From assembly GCF_000379065.1 (NCBI RefSeq), contig NZ_KB900614.1, forward strand, positions 1,076,107 to 1,140,106: DNA of 64,000 nt, written 5' to 3'. The notes below the pieces were generated by a model. It ran no database searches, was not told where the DNA came from, and saw nothing but the letters and a program-made list of their open reading frames with translations. The position numbers were made by a program, and so were the translations under genes. The stretch comes from Salinispora mooreana. Lineage in GTDB: Bacteria > Actinomycetota > Actinomycetes > Mycobacteriales > Micromonosporaceae. The first letter of the stretch is position 1. The number at the start of each line of letters is the position of its first letter. Below, piece by piece: positions 55,483 to 64,000 of the stretch.

Positions 55483-55992
55483 TCAGCTGTCGATGAATCC
55501 GGGGGTGCCGGTCAACCGCGCGCTCCAGTCGCCACCGACCGGTTCCAGGTCGACCAACCGGGTGTCGTCGTCCCGACGGTCGATCCGGACCCACAGGTGC
55601 GCGGCGACGAGCTGTTCGGCGAGCCCTTCGCCCCACTCGACCACGGTCACCGCCTCGTCCACCGACGCGTCCAGGTCCAGGTCGTCGATCTCGGCGCGGG
55701 GGTCGGTCGCATCGCCCAGCCGGTACGCGTCGGCGTGCACGAGGGGTACCGAGCCGCCCCGCGCCGGATCGGGCTGGTGTACCCGCGCGATCACGAAGGT
55801 GGGGGAGGTCACTGCCCCGGTCACCCCCAGACCAACGCCGATGCCCTGGGTGAGGGCCGTCTTGCCGGCACCGAGGGGACCGGTCAGCAGCAGCAGGTCC
55901 CCCGCCCGGAGGAGGCCGGCCAGCCGGCGGCCGAAAGCCTGCGTGTCGGCGACGGTCGGCAGGGTGAATCGGATCGGCCTTCCGGGGTTCAC
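55483..55992 (-). CDS. tsaE: tRNA threonylcarbamoyladenosine biosynthesis ATPase TsaE
   Basis: 169 residues from GTG 55992, overlapping the hydrolase stop as GTGA. The P-loop is LLLTGPLGAGKTALTQGIGV, the switch region is VTSPTFVIARVHQ, Walker B-like is LVHADAYRLGDA and VVEWGEGLAEQLV is the characteristic tail motif. It drives turnover of the TsaB-TsaD complex. In this organism it is coupled with an alpha/beta hydrolase and alr, as in many actinobacteria. Confidence 0.94.
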   Translation of the reverse strand: MNPGRPIRFTLPTVADTQAFGRRLAGLLRAGDLLLLTGPLGAGKTALTQGIGVGLGVTGAVTSPTFVIARVHQPDPARGGSVPLVHADAYRLGDATDPRAEIDDLDLDASVDEAVTVVEWGEGLAEQLVAAHLWVRIDRRDDDTRLVDLEPVGGDWSARLTGTPGFIDS

Positions 55993-57083
55993 AGCTCCTC
56001 CAGGAACCGGGTCAACGCCACGTTCACCTCGTCGGCGTGCTCCAACATCACCACATGCCCACTGTCGGGGATCTTGACAAACTGGGCGTGCGGCAGCCGA
56101 CGGACGATCTCCTCCGAGTGCGCCACGGGCGTGATCATGTCTTTCTCCCCGACCAGCACCAGCACCGGCGCGCTGGCGAGCGCCGCCAACGCCGGAAACC
56201 GGGAGTGGGTGGCGAGCGTTCGCAGGTAGCGGGTGACGGTGTCGGCGGAGGTACGGGAATTCATCTCCTCGACGTAGGAGACCAGAGCCGGGCTGGGATG
56301 ACCGGTACCGAAGCCATACCGGCGGGTGAGCAGCCAGGCCACGTTGGAGGTGGACCGACGCGCCCGGTCGATCACCGGGCTCCCGTAGCGGGCGGCGTTG
56401 CTCATCATGTGCAGCACCGGCGCACCGACCCGTCCCAGCAGCGCCGGGGCGACCAGCTTGGTCTCGGCGAGCAGCCCGCCCGAGGTGGCCAGCAGCACGG
56501 TGCCCACCACCCGGTCCCCGAACAGCTCCGGGAAGAGCTCCGCGAACGCCATGATGGTCATGCCACCCATCGAGTGGCCGACCAGCACCAGCGGGCCCTC
56601 CGGCGCGGTCCGGTCGATCACCGCGCGCAGCGTCCGACCGAGCGCGGTCAGGTCGTACTCGCCGGTCTCCAGCTGGCCGGAGCGTCCGTGCCCCGGCTGG
56701 TCGTACGCCACGATCCGGTGCTCGCCCCGGGCCGCGAGCAGCTGACGCTGGAAGTGGAAGGTCCCCTGGTCCAGGCAGAATCCGTGCACCAGCACGACAG
56801 TGGGGTTCCCGCTGACCGGCCGGGCCGGCTCGACCACCTCCACGTGGATGTCGGTGCCGTCCGGCATCTCCACCTGCAACGCCTCGTCGAACCGCTGGGC
56901 ACCAAAGTCCTCGCCGGCGTACCGGTCGGTGGGGTCGGCCTTCAGCCGACGGACCAACGCGCGTTCGGTCGCGACGCCGGCGACGAGACCGGCGGCCGCG
57001 ACACCGACGGCGGCCAACGCGCCGATCGCGGCCCGGGGGTGGCTGGCCCGGGGCAGCGGAACCCGGAACCGGGACGACGTCAC
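55989..57083 (-). CDS. Alpha/beta hydrolase with N-terminal membrane anchor
   Basis: 364 residues. An N-terminal hydrophobic segment (AAIGALAAVGVAAAGLVAGV) suggests a membrane anchor. The hydrolase core has the oxyanion HGFCLDQGTF, nucleophile elbow LVGHSMGGMT, the acid in VLVGEKDMITP and the His in PDSGHVVMLEH, so the triad is complete. The substrate is unknown. The GTG start overlaps the alr stop and its own stop overlaps the tsaE start, giving a tightly coupled alr-hydrolase-tsaE unit common in actinobacteria. Confidence 0.9.
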   Translation of the reverse strand: MTSSRFRVPLPRASHPRAAIGALAAVGVAAAGLVAGVATERALVRRLKADPTDRYAGEDFGAQRFDEALQVEMPDGTDIHVEVVEPARPVSGNPTVVLVHGFCLDQGTFHFQRQLLAARGEHRIVAYDQPGHGRSGQLETGEYDLTALGRTLRAVIDRTAPEGPLVLVGHSMGGMTIMAFAELFPELFGDRVVGTVLLATSGGLLAETKLVAPALLGRVGAPVLHMMSNAARYGSPVIDRARRSTSNVAWLLTRRYGFGTGHPSPALVSYVEEMNSRTSADTVTRYLRTLATHSRFPALAALASAPVLVLVGEKDMITPVAHSEEIVRRLPHAQFVKIPDSGHVVMLEHADEVNVALTRFLEEL

Positions 57084-58198
57084 GGCCGCTCGCCGTCGTA
57101 GCAGCGGGGCACCCGGGTGCTGCCGAATCGGGTGACGATCTCGTAGTTGATCGTGCCGACCGCCTCGGCCCAGTCGTCGGCGGTGGGCTCCCCGTTCCGT
57201 CCGGTACCGAAGAGGGTGGCCACGTCTCCCGGCGCGACCGGATCGTCGCCGCAGTCGAGCACGAACTGGTCCATGCAGACCCGGCCGGAGATGGTTCGCC
57301 GGACGCCACCGAGCTGCACCGGGCCGCTGTTGGACGCATCCCGGGGGACCCCGTCGGCGTACCCGAGTGGAATCACGGCGAGATTGCCTGCCCGTTCAGT
57401 GGTGTACGTGTGGCCGTAGGAGACCCCGGCCCCCGCCGGGACCTGCTTGGTGAGCATCACGCGGGCCCGGGCGGTCATGGCCGGCCGCAGGCCGAAGCGC
57501 TCCCCGGCCACCGGCGAGAGCCCGTAGATGGCCAGCCCGGGACGGACCAGGTCGAAGTGGGCGTCCGGCCGGGTCAGCGTGGCCGCCGAGTTGGCCAGGT
57601 GGCGGTAGCGCGGGCGCAACCCCGCCTTCTCCACCATGCTCAGCCCCTCGTGGAAGACGGCGAGCTGCCGGTCGGTGGTCGGGTGTCCGGGCGCGTCGGC
57701 GTAGACGAAGTGGCTCCACACCCCCACCACCTCGACCGCGCCGTCAGCCTGCGCCTTCGCCGCGGCATCGAGCAGTCCCGGCCACTCCGACACGGTCGCG
57801 CCACCCCGGGACAGCCCGGTGTCGATCTTCAGGTGCAGTCGGGCTGGACGCCCAGCCACCCGGCTCGCCTCGACCATCTCGTCGAGCTGCGCAGTGCTGG
57901 CCGCGCCGAGATCAACGCCGGCCAGCACGCCTTCGTGCAACGGCAGGCCCGGCGCGAGCAGCCAGGCCAGGATCGGCACGGTGATCCCTGCCCGGCGCAG
58001 GGTGAGCGCCTCGTCGAGGGTGCAGACACCGAGCCAGTCGGCACCACCATCCAGCGCGGCGCGGGCGGCCGGGACCATGCCGTGGCCGTACCCGTCCGCC
58101 TTGACCACCGCCATCAACTCGGCGGCGCTACCGGAGCGCAACCAGCTCACGTTCTCACGGATCGCGTCAAGGTCGACGCGTACCTCGGCCTGCCACAT
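57080..58198 (-). CDS. alr: Alanine racemase
   Basis: A PLP enzyme making D-alanine for peptidoglycan. 372 residues. The PLP Lys is in AELMAVVKADGYGHGMVPAA. HLKIDTGLSRGGATVSEW and the catalytic Tyr region VSYGHTYTTERAGNLAVIPL follow, and GRVCMDQFVLDCG is near the C-terminus. Full length. Coupled to the hydrolase downstream. Confidence 0.96.
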   Translation of the reverse strand: MWQAEVRVDLDAIRENVSWLRSGSAAELMAVVKADGYGHGMVPAARAALDGGADWLGVCTLDEALTLRRAGITVPILAWLLAPGLPLHEGVLAGVDLGAASTAQLDEMVEASRVAGRPARLHLKIDTGLSRGGATVSEWPGLLDAAAKAQADGAVEVVGVWSHFVYADAPGHPTTDRQLAVFHEGLSMVEKAGLRPRYRHLANSAATLTRPDAHFDLVRPGLAIYGLSPVAGERFGLRPAMTARARVMLTKQVPAGAGVSYGHTYTTERAGNLAVIPLGYADGVPRDASNSGPVQLGGVRRTISGRVCMDQFVLDCGDDPVAPGDVATLFGTGRNGEPTADDWAEAVGTINYEIVTRFGSTRVPRCYDGERP

Positions 58199-58219
58199 GC
58201 CCCCAGCCTACTGAGTTGA

Positions 58220-59725
58220 TCAGAAGTTGGGCCCGGCCCAGGTCGATCCGCCGACCCACCCGAGCCGGGCCAGCACCGGACGCAGGGCGGCGGCGACATC
58301 GGGCGAGGCCACCGGGCCGCCCTGCGCGGCCTCCCGGCCGGCGAGACCGTGCAGGTAGGCCGCCGCGGCGGCGGCCCGCTCCGGGGCGAGACCCGCGGCG
58401 AGCAACGAGCCGAGCAGCCCGGCCAGCACGTCGCCCGTACCGCCGGTGGCCAGGGCCACGGTCCCGGTCTGGTTGACATAGGCCCGGCCGTCTGGAGTGC
58501 CGATCACCGTCCGGTCGCCCTTGAGCAACACCACCACGTTCATCCAGGCGGCCAGGCGCAACGCGGCAGCGACCCGGTCGTCGCCGGGAGTCTCGCCGCA
58601 GAGCCGGCCGAACTCCCGATCATGCGGGGTGACCACGACCGGGGCGTCCCGCCGCCGGAGCTGGTCGGCGAGGGAGCCATCAACGAGCAGGGTCAGCGCG
58701 TCCGCGTCGAGCACCGCCGGCACCGGTGCCGCGAGCACCGCCCGCAGTTCACCCGCCGCCTCGTCACCGGTGCCCAATCCGGAACCGCAGACCCACGCCT
58801 GCACCCGACCGGCATCGGCGACCCGGTCGGTAGCGATCACTGACGGGTGTTGGCGCAGCACCTCCGCCCGGGCGCTGCCGGCGTAGCGGACCAGACCGGT
58901 CGGACCGGCCAACGCACCGGCGACCGAGAGCACCGCGGCGCCGGGGTAGACGGCCGAGCCGGTGGCCACACCGACCACGCCCCGGCTGTACTTCTCCGCC
59001 GCCGGTCCGGGCCGGGGCCACCAGTCGGTCACATCCGCCCGCTCGGTCACCTGCAGCGCCGCGGTGCCCCGCAGCCAGGGCTCCAGCCCGATGTCGACCA
59101 ACTCCACCTGGCCGGCCAACGGCGCCGCCGCTCCCACCACCAAAGCCGGCTTCAAGGCGCCGAAGGTCACCGTAACGTCGGCGTGGATCGCGGCCGGCTG
59201 ACCAGCCGCGGTCAGCGGCACCTGCCCGGTGTCGACCGACACCCCGCTCGGCACGTCCACCCCGACCACTGTCGCCCGACCACCGGCTCGCCCGCGACAT
59301 TGCGCCAGGCCCGCCGCGAGCTGCGCTGCCGGTGCCCGGAGCCCACCGCTACCACCGATGCCGACGATGCCGTCGAGCACCAGGTCCACCCGGGCCGGTG
59401 GGCGGTCAACCAGCCGACCGCCGGCGGCCCGAAACGCCGCCAACGCCTCGGCGTGCGCCCGGTCCGGAGCCAGCAACAGCGCCGACACCGCCGCCCCGCG
59501 CCGGGCCAGCCGGGCACCGGCGAAGAGCGTGTCGCCGCCGTTGTCGCCCGAGCCGACCAACAGCAGTACCGGGGCGCCGTAGACACCACCCCGGTCGGCG
59601 AGGAGAAGCGCACAGCGGCGGGCGAGCCCCGCCGCGGCCCGCTGCATCAGCGTCCCGGGCGGGAGCGTCGCCAGCAAGCCCGCCTCGGCGGCGCGTACAT
59701 CCGCCACCCGCCACACCGGTCTCAT
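58220..59725 (-). CDS. nnr: Bifunctional NAD(P)H-hydrate repair enzyme
   Basis: About 501 residues from ATG 59725. The N-terminal YjeF epimerase domain (about 1-215) has LLLVGSGDNGGDTLFAGARL and the catalytic Asp region VVGVDVPSGVSVDTG. The C-terminal ADP/ATP-dependent dehydratase domain (about 225-500) has VVVTPHDREFGRLCGETPGD, VLLKGDRTVIGTPDGRAYVN and GTGDVLAGLLGSLLAAGLAP. Together they restore damaged NADHX and NADPHX. Upstream in-frame sequence to 59890 is not conserved. Confidence 0.93.
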   Translation of the reverse strand: MRPVWRVADVRAAEAGLLATLPPGTLMQRAAAGLARRCALLLADRGGVYGAPVLLLVGSGDNGGDTLFAGARLARRGAAVSALLLAPDRAHAEALAAFRAAGGRLVDRPPARVDLVLDGIVGIGGSGGLRAPAAQLAAGLAQCRGRAGGRATVVGVDVPSGVSVDTGQVPLTAAGQPAAIHADVTVTFGALKPALVVGAAAPLAGQVELVDIGLEPWLRGTAALQVTERADVTDWWPRPGPAAEKYSRGVVGVATGSAVYPGAAVLSVAGALAGPTGLVRYAGSARAEVLRQHPSVIATDRVADAGRVQAWVCGSGLGTGDEAAGELRAVLAAPVPAVLDADALTLLVDGSLADQLRRRDAPVVVTPHDREFGRLCGETPGDDRVAAALRLAAWMNVVVLLKGDRTVIGTPDGRAYVNQTGTVALATGGTGDVLAGLLGSLLAAGLAPERAAAAAAYLHGLAGREAAQGGPVASPDVAAALRPVLARLGWVGGSTWAGPNF

Positions 59726-59769
59726 CCCACTCCGTCCCCGTGCCCGACTCGACCGGGGCACGCCACCGA

Positions 59770-60138
59770 TCAGCGTTCCGCGACCACCATGGCCGACGCG
59801 ATCCCCCCGTCGTGCGACAGCGACAGGTGCCATCGGTTGGCCCCCCGCTCGACCGCCGCCGCCGCGACCGTGCCGGAGACGGTCAACCACGGCCGGCCAT
59901 CCGGATCCGGCACGATCTCGCAGTCGTGCCAGCTCAGCCCGCTCGGTGCACCGAGCGCCTTGGCCACCGCCTCCTTCGCCGCGAAGCGGGCGGCGAGCGA
60001 CTCGGGCGAACGGGGGTTACCAGAACGGGTGTACCGCTCGGCCTCGGTGAAGAGCCGGTCGGCGAGCAGCGGCGTCCGGGTCAGCGCACGAGCGAACCGC
60101 TCCACCAGGACCACATCGATGCCGACCCCGACGATCAT
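59770..60138 (-). CDS. acpS: Holo-[acyl-carrier-protein] synthase
   Basis: 122 residues. Transfers 4'-phosphopantetheine to acyl carrier protein. The metal-binding Asp is in [18 protein letters not shown] and the Glu is in [37 protein letters not shown] closes the protein. It lies between glmS and nnr on the same strand. Confidence 0.95.
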   Translation of the reverse strand: MIVGVGIDVVLVERFARALTRTPLLADRLFTEAERYTRSGNPRSPESLAARFAAKEAVAKALGAPSGLSWHDCEIVPDPDGRPWLTVSGTVAAAAVERGANRWHLSLSHDGGIASAMVVAER

Positions 60139-60264
60139 GCACTCACCCTACCGGTGCGCTGCCCCGCGCATACTGCCGTCGCCTCCACTCGGGACGCCCC
60201 ACCGGGCCGCCAGGCGTGGCACGTCGGCCCGCATGCCCACCGCGCTCCCGGCGGCCCTCGGTAC

Positions 60265-62178
60265 TCACTCGACCGTAACGGACTTCGCCAGGTTTCGGGG
60301 CTGGTCAACGTCGTGACCCCGGGCAGCGGCGATCTCCGCGGCGAAAGCCTGCAACGACACGGTGGTCACCAGCGGCGCGAGCAGAGTCGGCGTGCGCGGT
60401 ACGTAGATCAGGTGGTCGGCGTACCGGACGACAGACTCGTCCCCCTCCTCCGCGATCACGACGGTCCGGGCACCCCGGGCCCGCACCTCCTGGATGTTGG
60501 AGACGATCTTGTCGTGCAGCATGCCGCGGCCGATCGGCGACGGCACGATGCAGATCACCGGCGTGCCCTCGTCGATGAGCGAGATCGGGCCGTGCTTCAA
60601 CTCGCCCGCGGCGAAACCCTCGGCGTGCATGTACGCCAGTTCCTTGAGCTTCAGCGCACCCTCCAGGGCCACCGGGTAACCGACGTGTCGACCGATGAAG
60701 AGCACGGTCGGCTCGGACTTCAGGTCGCGGGCCAGCTCCCGTACCGGCTCGATCCGCCCCAGCAGCTCGCGCAGCTTGCCCGGCACCTCCTGGAGCTGGG
60801 ACACCACCGCAGCGACCTCGTCGGCGAACTTGATCCCGCGCACCTGGGCCAGGTGCAGGCCGATCAGGTAGCAGGCGACGAGCTGGGTCAGGAACGCCTT
60901 GGTGGAGGCGACCGCGATCTCCGGTCCACCGTGGGTGTAGAGGACCGCGTCGGACTCCCGGGGAATGGTCGAGCCGTTGGTGTTGCAGATCGCCAGCACG
61001 CGCGCCTTCTGCTCCTTGGCGTGCCGCAGCGCCATCAGGGTGTCCATCGTCTCGCCGGACTGCGAGATCACCACAATGAGAGTGGACCGGTCGAGGACCG
61101 GGTCGCGGTAGCGGAACTCGCTGGCCAGCTCCACCTCACAGGGGATCCGGGTCCAGTGCTCGATCGCGTACTTCGCCACCATTCCGGCGTGGTAGGAGGT
61201 ACCGCAGGCGACGATAAAGATCTTGTCCACGTCGCGCAGGTCCTGATCGCTGAGGCGTACCTCGTCGAGCATGATCTCGCCGGTCTCGGTGAGCCGGCCC
61301 AGCAGCGTGTCGGCGACGGCCTGTGGCTGCTCCGCGATCTCCTTGAGCATGAACCAGTCGTAGCCGCCCTTCTCCGCGGCGGAGGAGTCCCAGTCGATGT
61401 GGAAGTCCTTACCGGTGGCGGGCTGGCCGGCAAAGTCGGTGATCTCGATGCTGTCGGCGGTGATCAGGACGATCTGATCCTGACCCAGCTCAGTCGCCTC
61501 CCGGGTGTGCTCGATGAACGCCGCGACGTCGCTCGCCAGGTAGTTCTCGCCGTTGCCCCGGCCGACGACCAGGGGCGAGTTACGCCGTGCACCGACCACC
61601 GCGCCCGGAACACCGGCATCCACAGCGAGCAGGGTGAAGGCGCCCTCCAGACGCTGACAGACGACCCGCATGCCGGCGGCGAGCAGCTGCGGTCCCTCCG
61701 GATGCCCGGCGGAACGCAGGTCGGCAAGGGCCGCGGCGAGCAGGTGGGCGGTGCACTCGGTGTCGGTGTCGCTGACGAACTGGACCCCGTCGGCCTCCAG
61801 CTCGGCGCGCAGCCTCGCGAAGTTCTCGATGATGCCGTTGTGGATCACCGCAACCCGTCCGTCCGGGGAGAGGTGCGGGTGGGCGTTGCGGTCGGTGGGG
61901 CCACCATGGGTGGCCCAACGGGTGTGGCCGATCCCGGTGACCCCGTCTCCGATCCCGATCGGGGACGCGGCACAGGCCTCCGGATCCCGTGCGGACCGCT
62001 CGGCGAGGATCTTCTCCAGGTTGGCCAACTTGCCGGCCTTCTTCTCCGCCAGCAGCTCATCCGCGCAGATGATGGCGACCCCGGCCGAGTCGTAGCCGCG
62101 GTACTCCAGCCGTCGCAGCCCATCGAGCACAATGCCGAGCGCCGGACGCGCACCGGCGTAACCCACGATTCCACACAT
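60265..62178 (-). CDS. glmS: Glutamine-fructose-6-phosphate aminotransferase (isomerizing)
   Basis: The first step to UDP-GlcNAc for cell wall synthesis. 637 residues. The N-terminal nucleophile Cys is in MCGIVGYAGARPALGIVLDG. The glutaminase domain includes GHTRWATHGGPTDRNAHPHL. Two SIS domains hold VACGTSYHAGMVAKYAIEHW and VVISQSGETMDTLMALRHAK, and the protein ends VDQPRNLAKSVTVE. glmM, the next enzyme of the pathway, is at the right edge of the window on the same strand. Confidence 0.97.
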   Translation of the reverse strand: MCGIVGYAGARPALGIVLDGLRRLEYRGYDSAGVAIICADELLAEKKAGKLANLEKILAERSARDPEACAASPIGIGDGVTGIGHTRWATHGGPTDRNAHPHLSPDGRVAVIHNGIIENFARLRAELEADGVQFVSDTDTECTAHLLAAALADLRSAGHPEGPQLLAAGMRVVCQRLEGAFTLLAVDAGVPGAVVGARRNSPLVVGRGNGENYLASDVAAFIEHTREATELGQDQIVLITADSIEITDFAGQPATGKDFHIDWDSSAAEKGGYDWFMLKEIAEQPQAVADTLLGRLTETGEIMLDEVRLSDQDLRDVDKIFIVACGTSYHAGMVAKYAIEHWTRIPCEVELASEFRYRDPVLDRSTLIVVISQSGETMDTLMALRHAKEQKARVLAICNTNGSTIPRESDAVLYTHGGPEIAVASTKAFLTQLVACYLIGLHLAQVRGIKFADEVAAVVSQLQEVPGKLRELLGRIEPVRELARDLKSEPTVLFIGRHVGYPVALEGALKLKELAYMHAEGFAAGELKHGPISLIDEGTPVICIVPSPIGRGMLHDKIVSNIQEVRARGARTVVIAEEGDESVVRYADHLIYVPRTPTLLAPLVTTVSLQAFAAEIAAARGHDVDQPRNLAKSVTVE

Positions 62179-62340
62179 GGGTGGCAGCCTAACCCAGTTT
62201 CACTCATCGGTGGTGCGCGAAAGGTGGGTAAACAAGCAGCTACTTTGAGCGAATAGCGCAAGTGGTTACCTAGCGTCACGAACGACGATCGGTGACCGCA
62301 GCGGATGGAACCGACACGGACAGTCCGTAGGCTGGCAGAC
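62179..62340. promoter_or_regulatory. Divergent promoter region of glmS and the aminotransferase
   Basis: 162 bases, relatively AT-rich around 62220-62260. For the aminotransferase, TAGGCT at 62328-62333 lies 7 bases before GTG 62341, which suggests a leaderless mRNA. TTGAGC near 62246 could be a -35 box of another promoter. No glmS ribozyme core was recognised. Confidence 0.4.
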
Positions 62341-63528
62341 GTGACGACCACCCACGTCGATCCCCTGGTAGCCCGAATGCGCCCCTTCGGGACGACGATC
62401 TTCGCCGAGATGTCCGCCCTCGCCAGCCGTACCGGGGCGGTCAATCTCGGGCAGGGCTTTCCGGATACTGACGGCCCGCCCGAGATGCTGACCGCGGCGG
62501 CTGAGGCGCTGCGCGGCGGGCAGAACCAATACCCGCCCGGGCCCGGCCTCCCCCTGCTCCGCGCCGCCCTGGCCGCACACCAACAGCGGTTCTGGGGCCT
62601 CGAGTACGACCCCGACGGCGAGATCGTGGTGACCGCGGGCGCCACCGAGGCGATCGCAGCGGCGATCCTGGGCCTTTGCGAGCCCGGCGACGAGGTGGTC
62701 TGCTTCGAGCCCTACTACGACTCGTACGCCGCCTCGATCGCGCTGGCCGGCGCCCGCCGACGCCCGGTGACGTTGCGGCCCGGGGCAGCCGGCCGGTACG
62801 TGATGGACCCGGACGAGCTGCGCGCCGCCTTCGGGCCCCGCACCCGGCTGGTGCTGCTGAACTCACCGCACAACCCCACCGGCAAGGTCTTCACCCCCGC
62901 CGAACTGAGCCTGGTGGCCGAGCTGTGCCGCGAGTACGACGCGTACGCGGTCACCGACGAGGTCTACGAACACCTCGCCTTCACCGACGCCGCCACCGGC
63001 CACGTGCCCCTCGCCACGCTGCCCGGAATGCGGGCGCGAACGCTGCGGATCTCCTCGGCCGGCAAAACCTTCTCCTGCACCGGCTGGAAGGTCGGCTGGG
63101 CGAGTGGCCCGGCGTCGCTGGTGTCGGCGGTGCTGCGGGTCAAGCAGTTCCTCACCTTCGTCAACGCCGCGCCGTTGCAACCCGCGGTCGCGGTGGCCCT
63201 GGGCCTGGGCGAGCGCTACTTCACCGAGTTCCGGGCCGGGATGCAGGCCCGCCGGGACCAGCTCGTCGCCGGCCTCGCCGACGCCGGGTTCGGCGTCGGG
63301 CCACCGGAGGGCACCTACTTCGTCACCGCCGACGTGACACCGCTCGGCGCCCGGGACGGGGTGGAGTTCTGTCGCGCACTGCCGGAACGCTGTGGCGTGG
63401 TCGCGGTCCCGACCCAGGTCTTCTACGACGACTCGGAGGCCGGTCGGCGGCTGATCCGGTTCGCCTTCTGCAAGCGCCCGGAGGTGCTGGCTGAGGCCGT
63501 CACCCGGCTACGGCAGCTGGCCCGATGA
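62341..63528 (+). CDS. Class I PLP-dependent aminotransferase
   Basis: 395 residues from GTG 62341; ATG 62305 is the alternative. A fold-type I aminotransferase: NLGQGFPDTDGPPEMLTAAA, LLNSPHNPTGKVFTPAELSL, the Tyr/Asp pair in AYAVTDEVYEHLAFTD and the PLP Lys in RISSAGKTFSCTGWKVGWAS. It ends LIRFAFCKRPEVLAEAVTRL. The pattern is that of the kynurenine aminotransferase/methionine-dependent KAT (YbdL) group. The true amino donor is not known. Confidence 0.93.
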   Translation: MTTTHVDPLVARMRPFGTTIFAEMSALASRTGAVNLGQGFPDTDGPPEMLTAAAEALRGGQNQYPPGPGLPLLRAALAAHQQRFWGLEYDPDGEIVVTAGATEAIAAAILGLCEPGDEVVCFEPYYDSYAASIALAGARRRPVTLRPGAAGRYVMDPDELRAAFGPRTRLVLLNSPHNPTGKVFTPAELSLVAELCREYDAYAVTDEVYEHLAFTDAATGHVPLATLPGMRARTLRISSAGKTFSCTGWKVGWASGPASLVSAVLRVKQFLTFVNAAPLQPAVAVALGLGERYFTEFRAGMQARRDQLVAGLADAGFGVGPPEGTYFVTADVTPLGARDGVEFCRALPERCGVVAVPTQVFYDDSEAGRRLIRFAFCKRPEVLAEAVTRLRQLAR

Positions 63529-63533
63529 GCGGG

Positions 63534-64000
63534 TCAGCTGACCGGGCTGGCGGTGCGGACCTGCTCGGCGATCCGCTCGGCCACCGCACGCGCCGTCGCC
63601 TCGGTACCGGCCTCCACCATCACCCGGACCAGTGGCTCAGTGCCCGAGGGGCGCAGCAGGACCCGCCCGGCATCGCCCAGTTCGGCCTCGGCCCGCGCGA
63701 CCTCGGCCCGTACGGTCGGAGCCGCCGCCCCGACCGTACGGTCAGCGACCGGCACGTTGATCAGAACCTGAGGCAGCGGAGTAACCACGGCTGCCAGCTC
63801 GGCCAGGGACGTGCCGGTCCCCGCCATCCGGGACATCAGGTGCAGGCCGGTCAGCACGCCGTCGCCGGTGGTCGCGTGGGCGGGCATCACGATGTGCCCA
63901 CTCTGCTCGCCACCGAGCGCCAGGCCGGAGGCGCGCAGCTCCTCCAACACGTAGCGGTCACCGACCTTCGTCTCGACCAGCCGAATCCCCTCCCGCGACA
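63534..64000 (-). CDS. glmM: Phosphoglucosamine mutase, C-terminal part (5' end outside window)
   Basis: About 155 codons continue past the right edge. Visible: [20 protein letters not shown] then [20 protein letters not shown], the sugar-binding loop of the alpha-D-phosphohexomutase domain 3, and the phosphate-binding loop [20 protein letters not shown] of domain 4. GlmM converts glucosamine-6-P to glucosamine-1-P, directly after GlmS. The catalytic Ser lies outside the window. Confidence 0.95.
   Translation of the reverse strand, partial: SREGIRLVETKVGDRYVLEELRASGLALGGEQSGHIVMPAHATTGDGVLTGLHLMSRMAGTGTSLAELAAVVTPLPQVLINVPVADRTVGAAAPTVRAEVARAEAELGDAGRVLLRPSGTEPLVRVMVEAGTEATARAVAERIAEQVRTASPVS

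Noticed and set aside
59332..62256. A very long open frame on the plus strand, antisense to glmS, acpS and nnr
   Set aside because: High GC makes stop codons rare in shadow frames. The minus-strand genes have complete family motifs, while the plus-strand translation is Arg/His/Pro-rich with no recognisable domain and no ribosome binding site.
62179..62340. glmS ribozyme
   Set aside because: The ribozyme is known mainly from Firmicutes and relatives. No core sequence was recognised, and the space is short and shared with a divergent gene.

Overview
This is a 64 kb stretch of high-GC actinobacterial chromosome, most probably from the family Micromonosporaceae (Salinispora or Micromonospora type). 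The evidence is the GC-rich third codon positions, the many GTG starts and GTGA/ATGA stop-start overlaps, HrcA/CIRCE control of groES-groEL1 with a His-rich GroEL1 tail, the guaB2-guaB3-GMC oxidase block shared with mycobacteria, a BldM-like regulator beside guaB2 as in Streptomyces, and several PspC proteins. It is ordinary core genome with a few accessory patches. No prophage, CRISPR array, transposase, rRNA or tRNA was seen.

Layout. 1-1750: a small accessory patch (end of an alpha/beta hydrolase, a 60-bp diverged purH fragment, an ArsR regulator and a divergent SDR) abutting the 3' end of purH. 1754-6477: purN-purH, a DUF6350-type membrane protein and two DUF4190-type proteins. 6538-9434: sucC-sucD and a free-standing B12-binding mutase subunit. 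9700-11740: two secreted or anchored M23 peptidases. 11741-14122: PcrA/UvrD helicase. 14239-14776: an apparent attenuation leader peptide plus terminator, followed by an intracellular chorismate mutase. 14846-20647: a dipeptide-type ABC importer, dppABCDF. 20889-24586: a PspC-sensor two-component system divergent from a PspC membrane operon. 24762-27069: a phosphatidylserine decarboxylase with an extra N-terminal domain, convergent with phosphatidylserine synthase. 27454-29864: two neighbouring double-Nudix proteins and a small PspC protein. 29872-37485: guaA, a cholesterol-oxidase-like GMC oxidoreductase, an M1 peptidase lipoprotein, guaB3 and guaB2. 37667-40727: a DUF5319-like protein, a BldM-like regulator and a membrane-anchored molybdopterin oxidoreductase. 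40855-43078: groES-groEL1 under two CIRCE operators. 43179-44900: a THUMP-like methyltransferase and a YbaK deacylase. 45047-47351: an ABC-2 exporter divergent from its probable TetR repressor, with three evenly spaced palindromes between them. 47551-52066: a xylose-type sugar ABC operon ending in a ROK regulator. 52100-62178: a long minus-strand housekeeping run (tsaD, rimI, tsaB, ung, tsaE, a hydrolase, alr, nnrED, acpS, glmS). 62341-64000: an aminotransferase and the C-terminal part of glmM.

Working together: purine synthesis is unusually concentrated here (purN and purH for the late IMP steps, guaB2/guaA for GMP). The tsaB-tsaD-tsaE set supplies t6A tRNA modification. Alr and GlmS/GlmM feed peptidoglycan synthesis, which the M23 peptidases may remodel. 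Psd and PssA are the two steps to phosphatidylethanolamine. The signals most worth following are the aromatic-codon leader and terminator ahead of chorismate mutase, the 18-bp-period operator triplet at 46687-46736, the pair of double-Nudix proteins with degenerate N-terminal Nudix boxes, the purH 3'-end scar at 411-470, and the degenerate-receiver BldM homologue.
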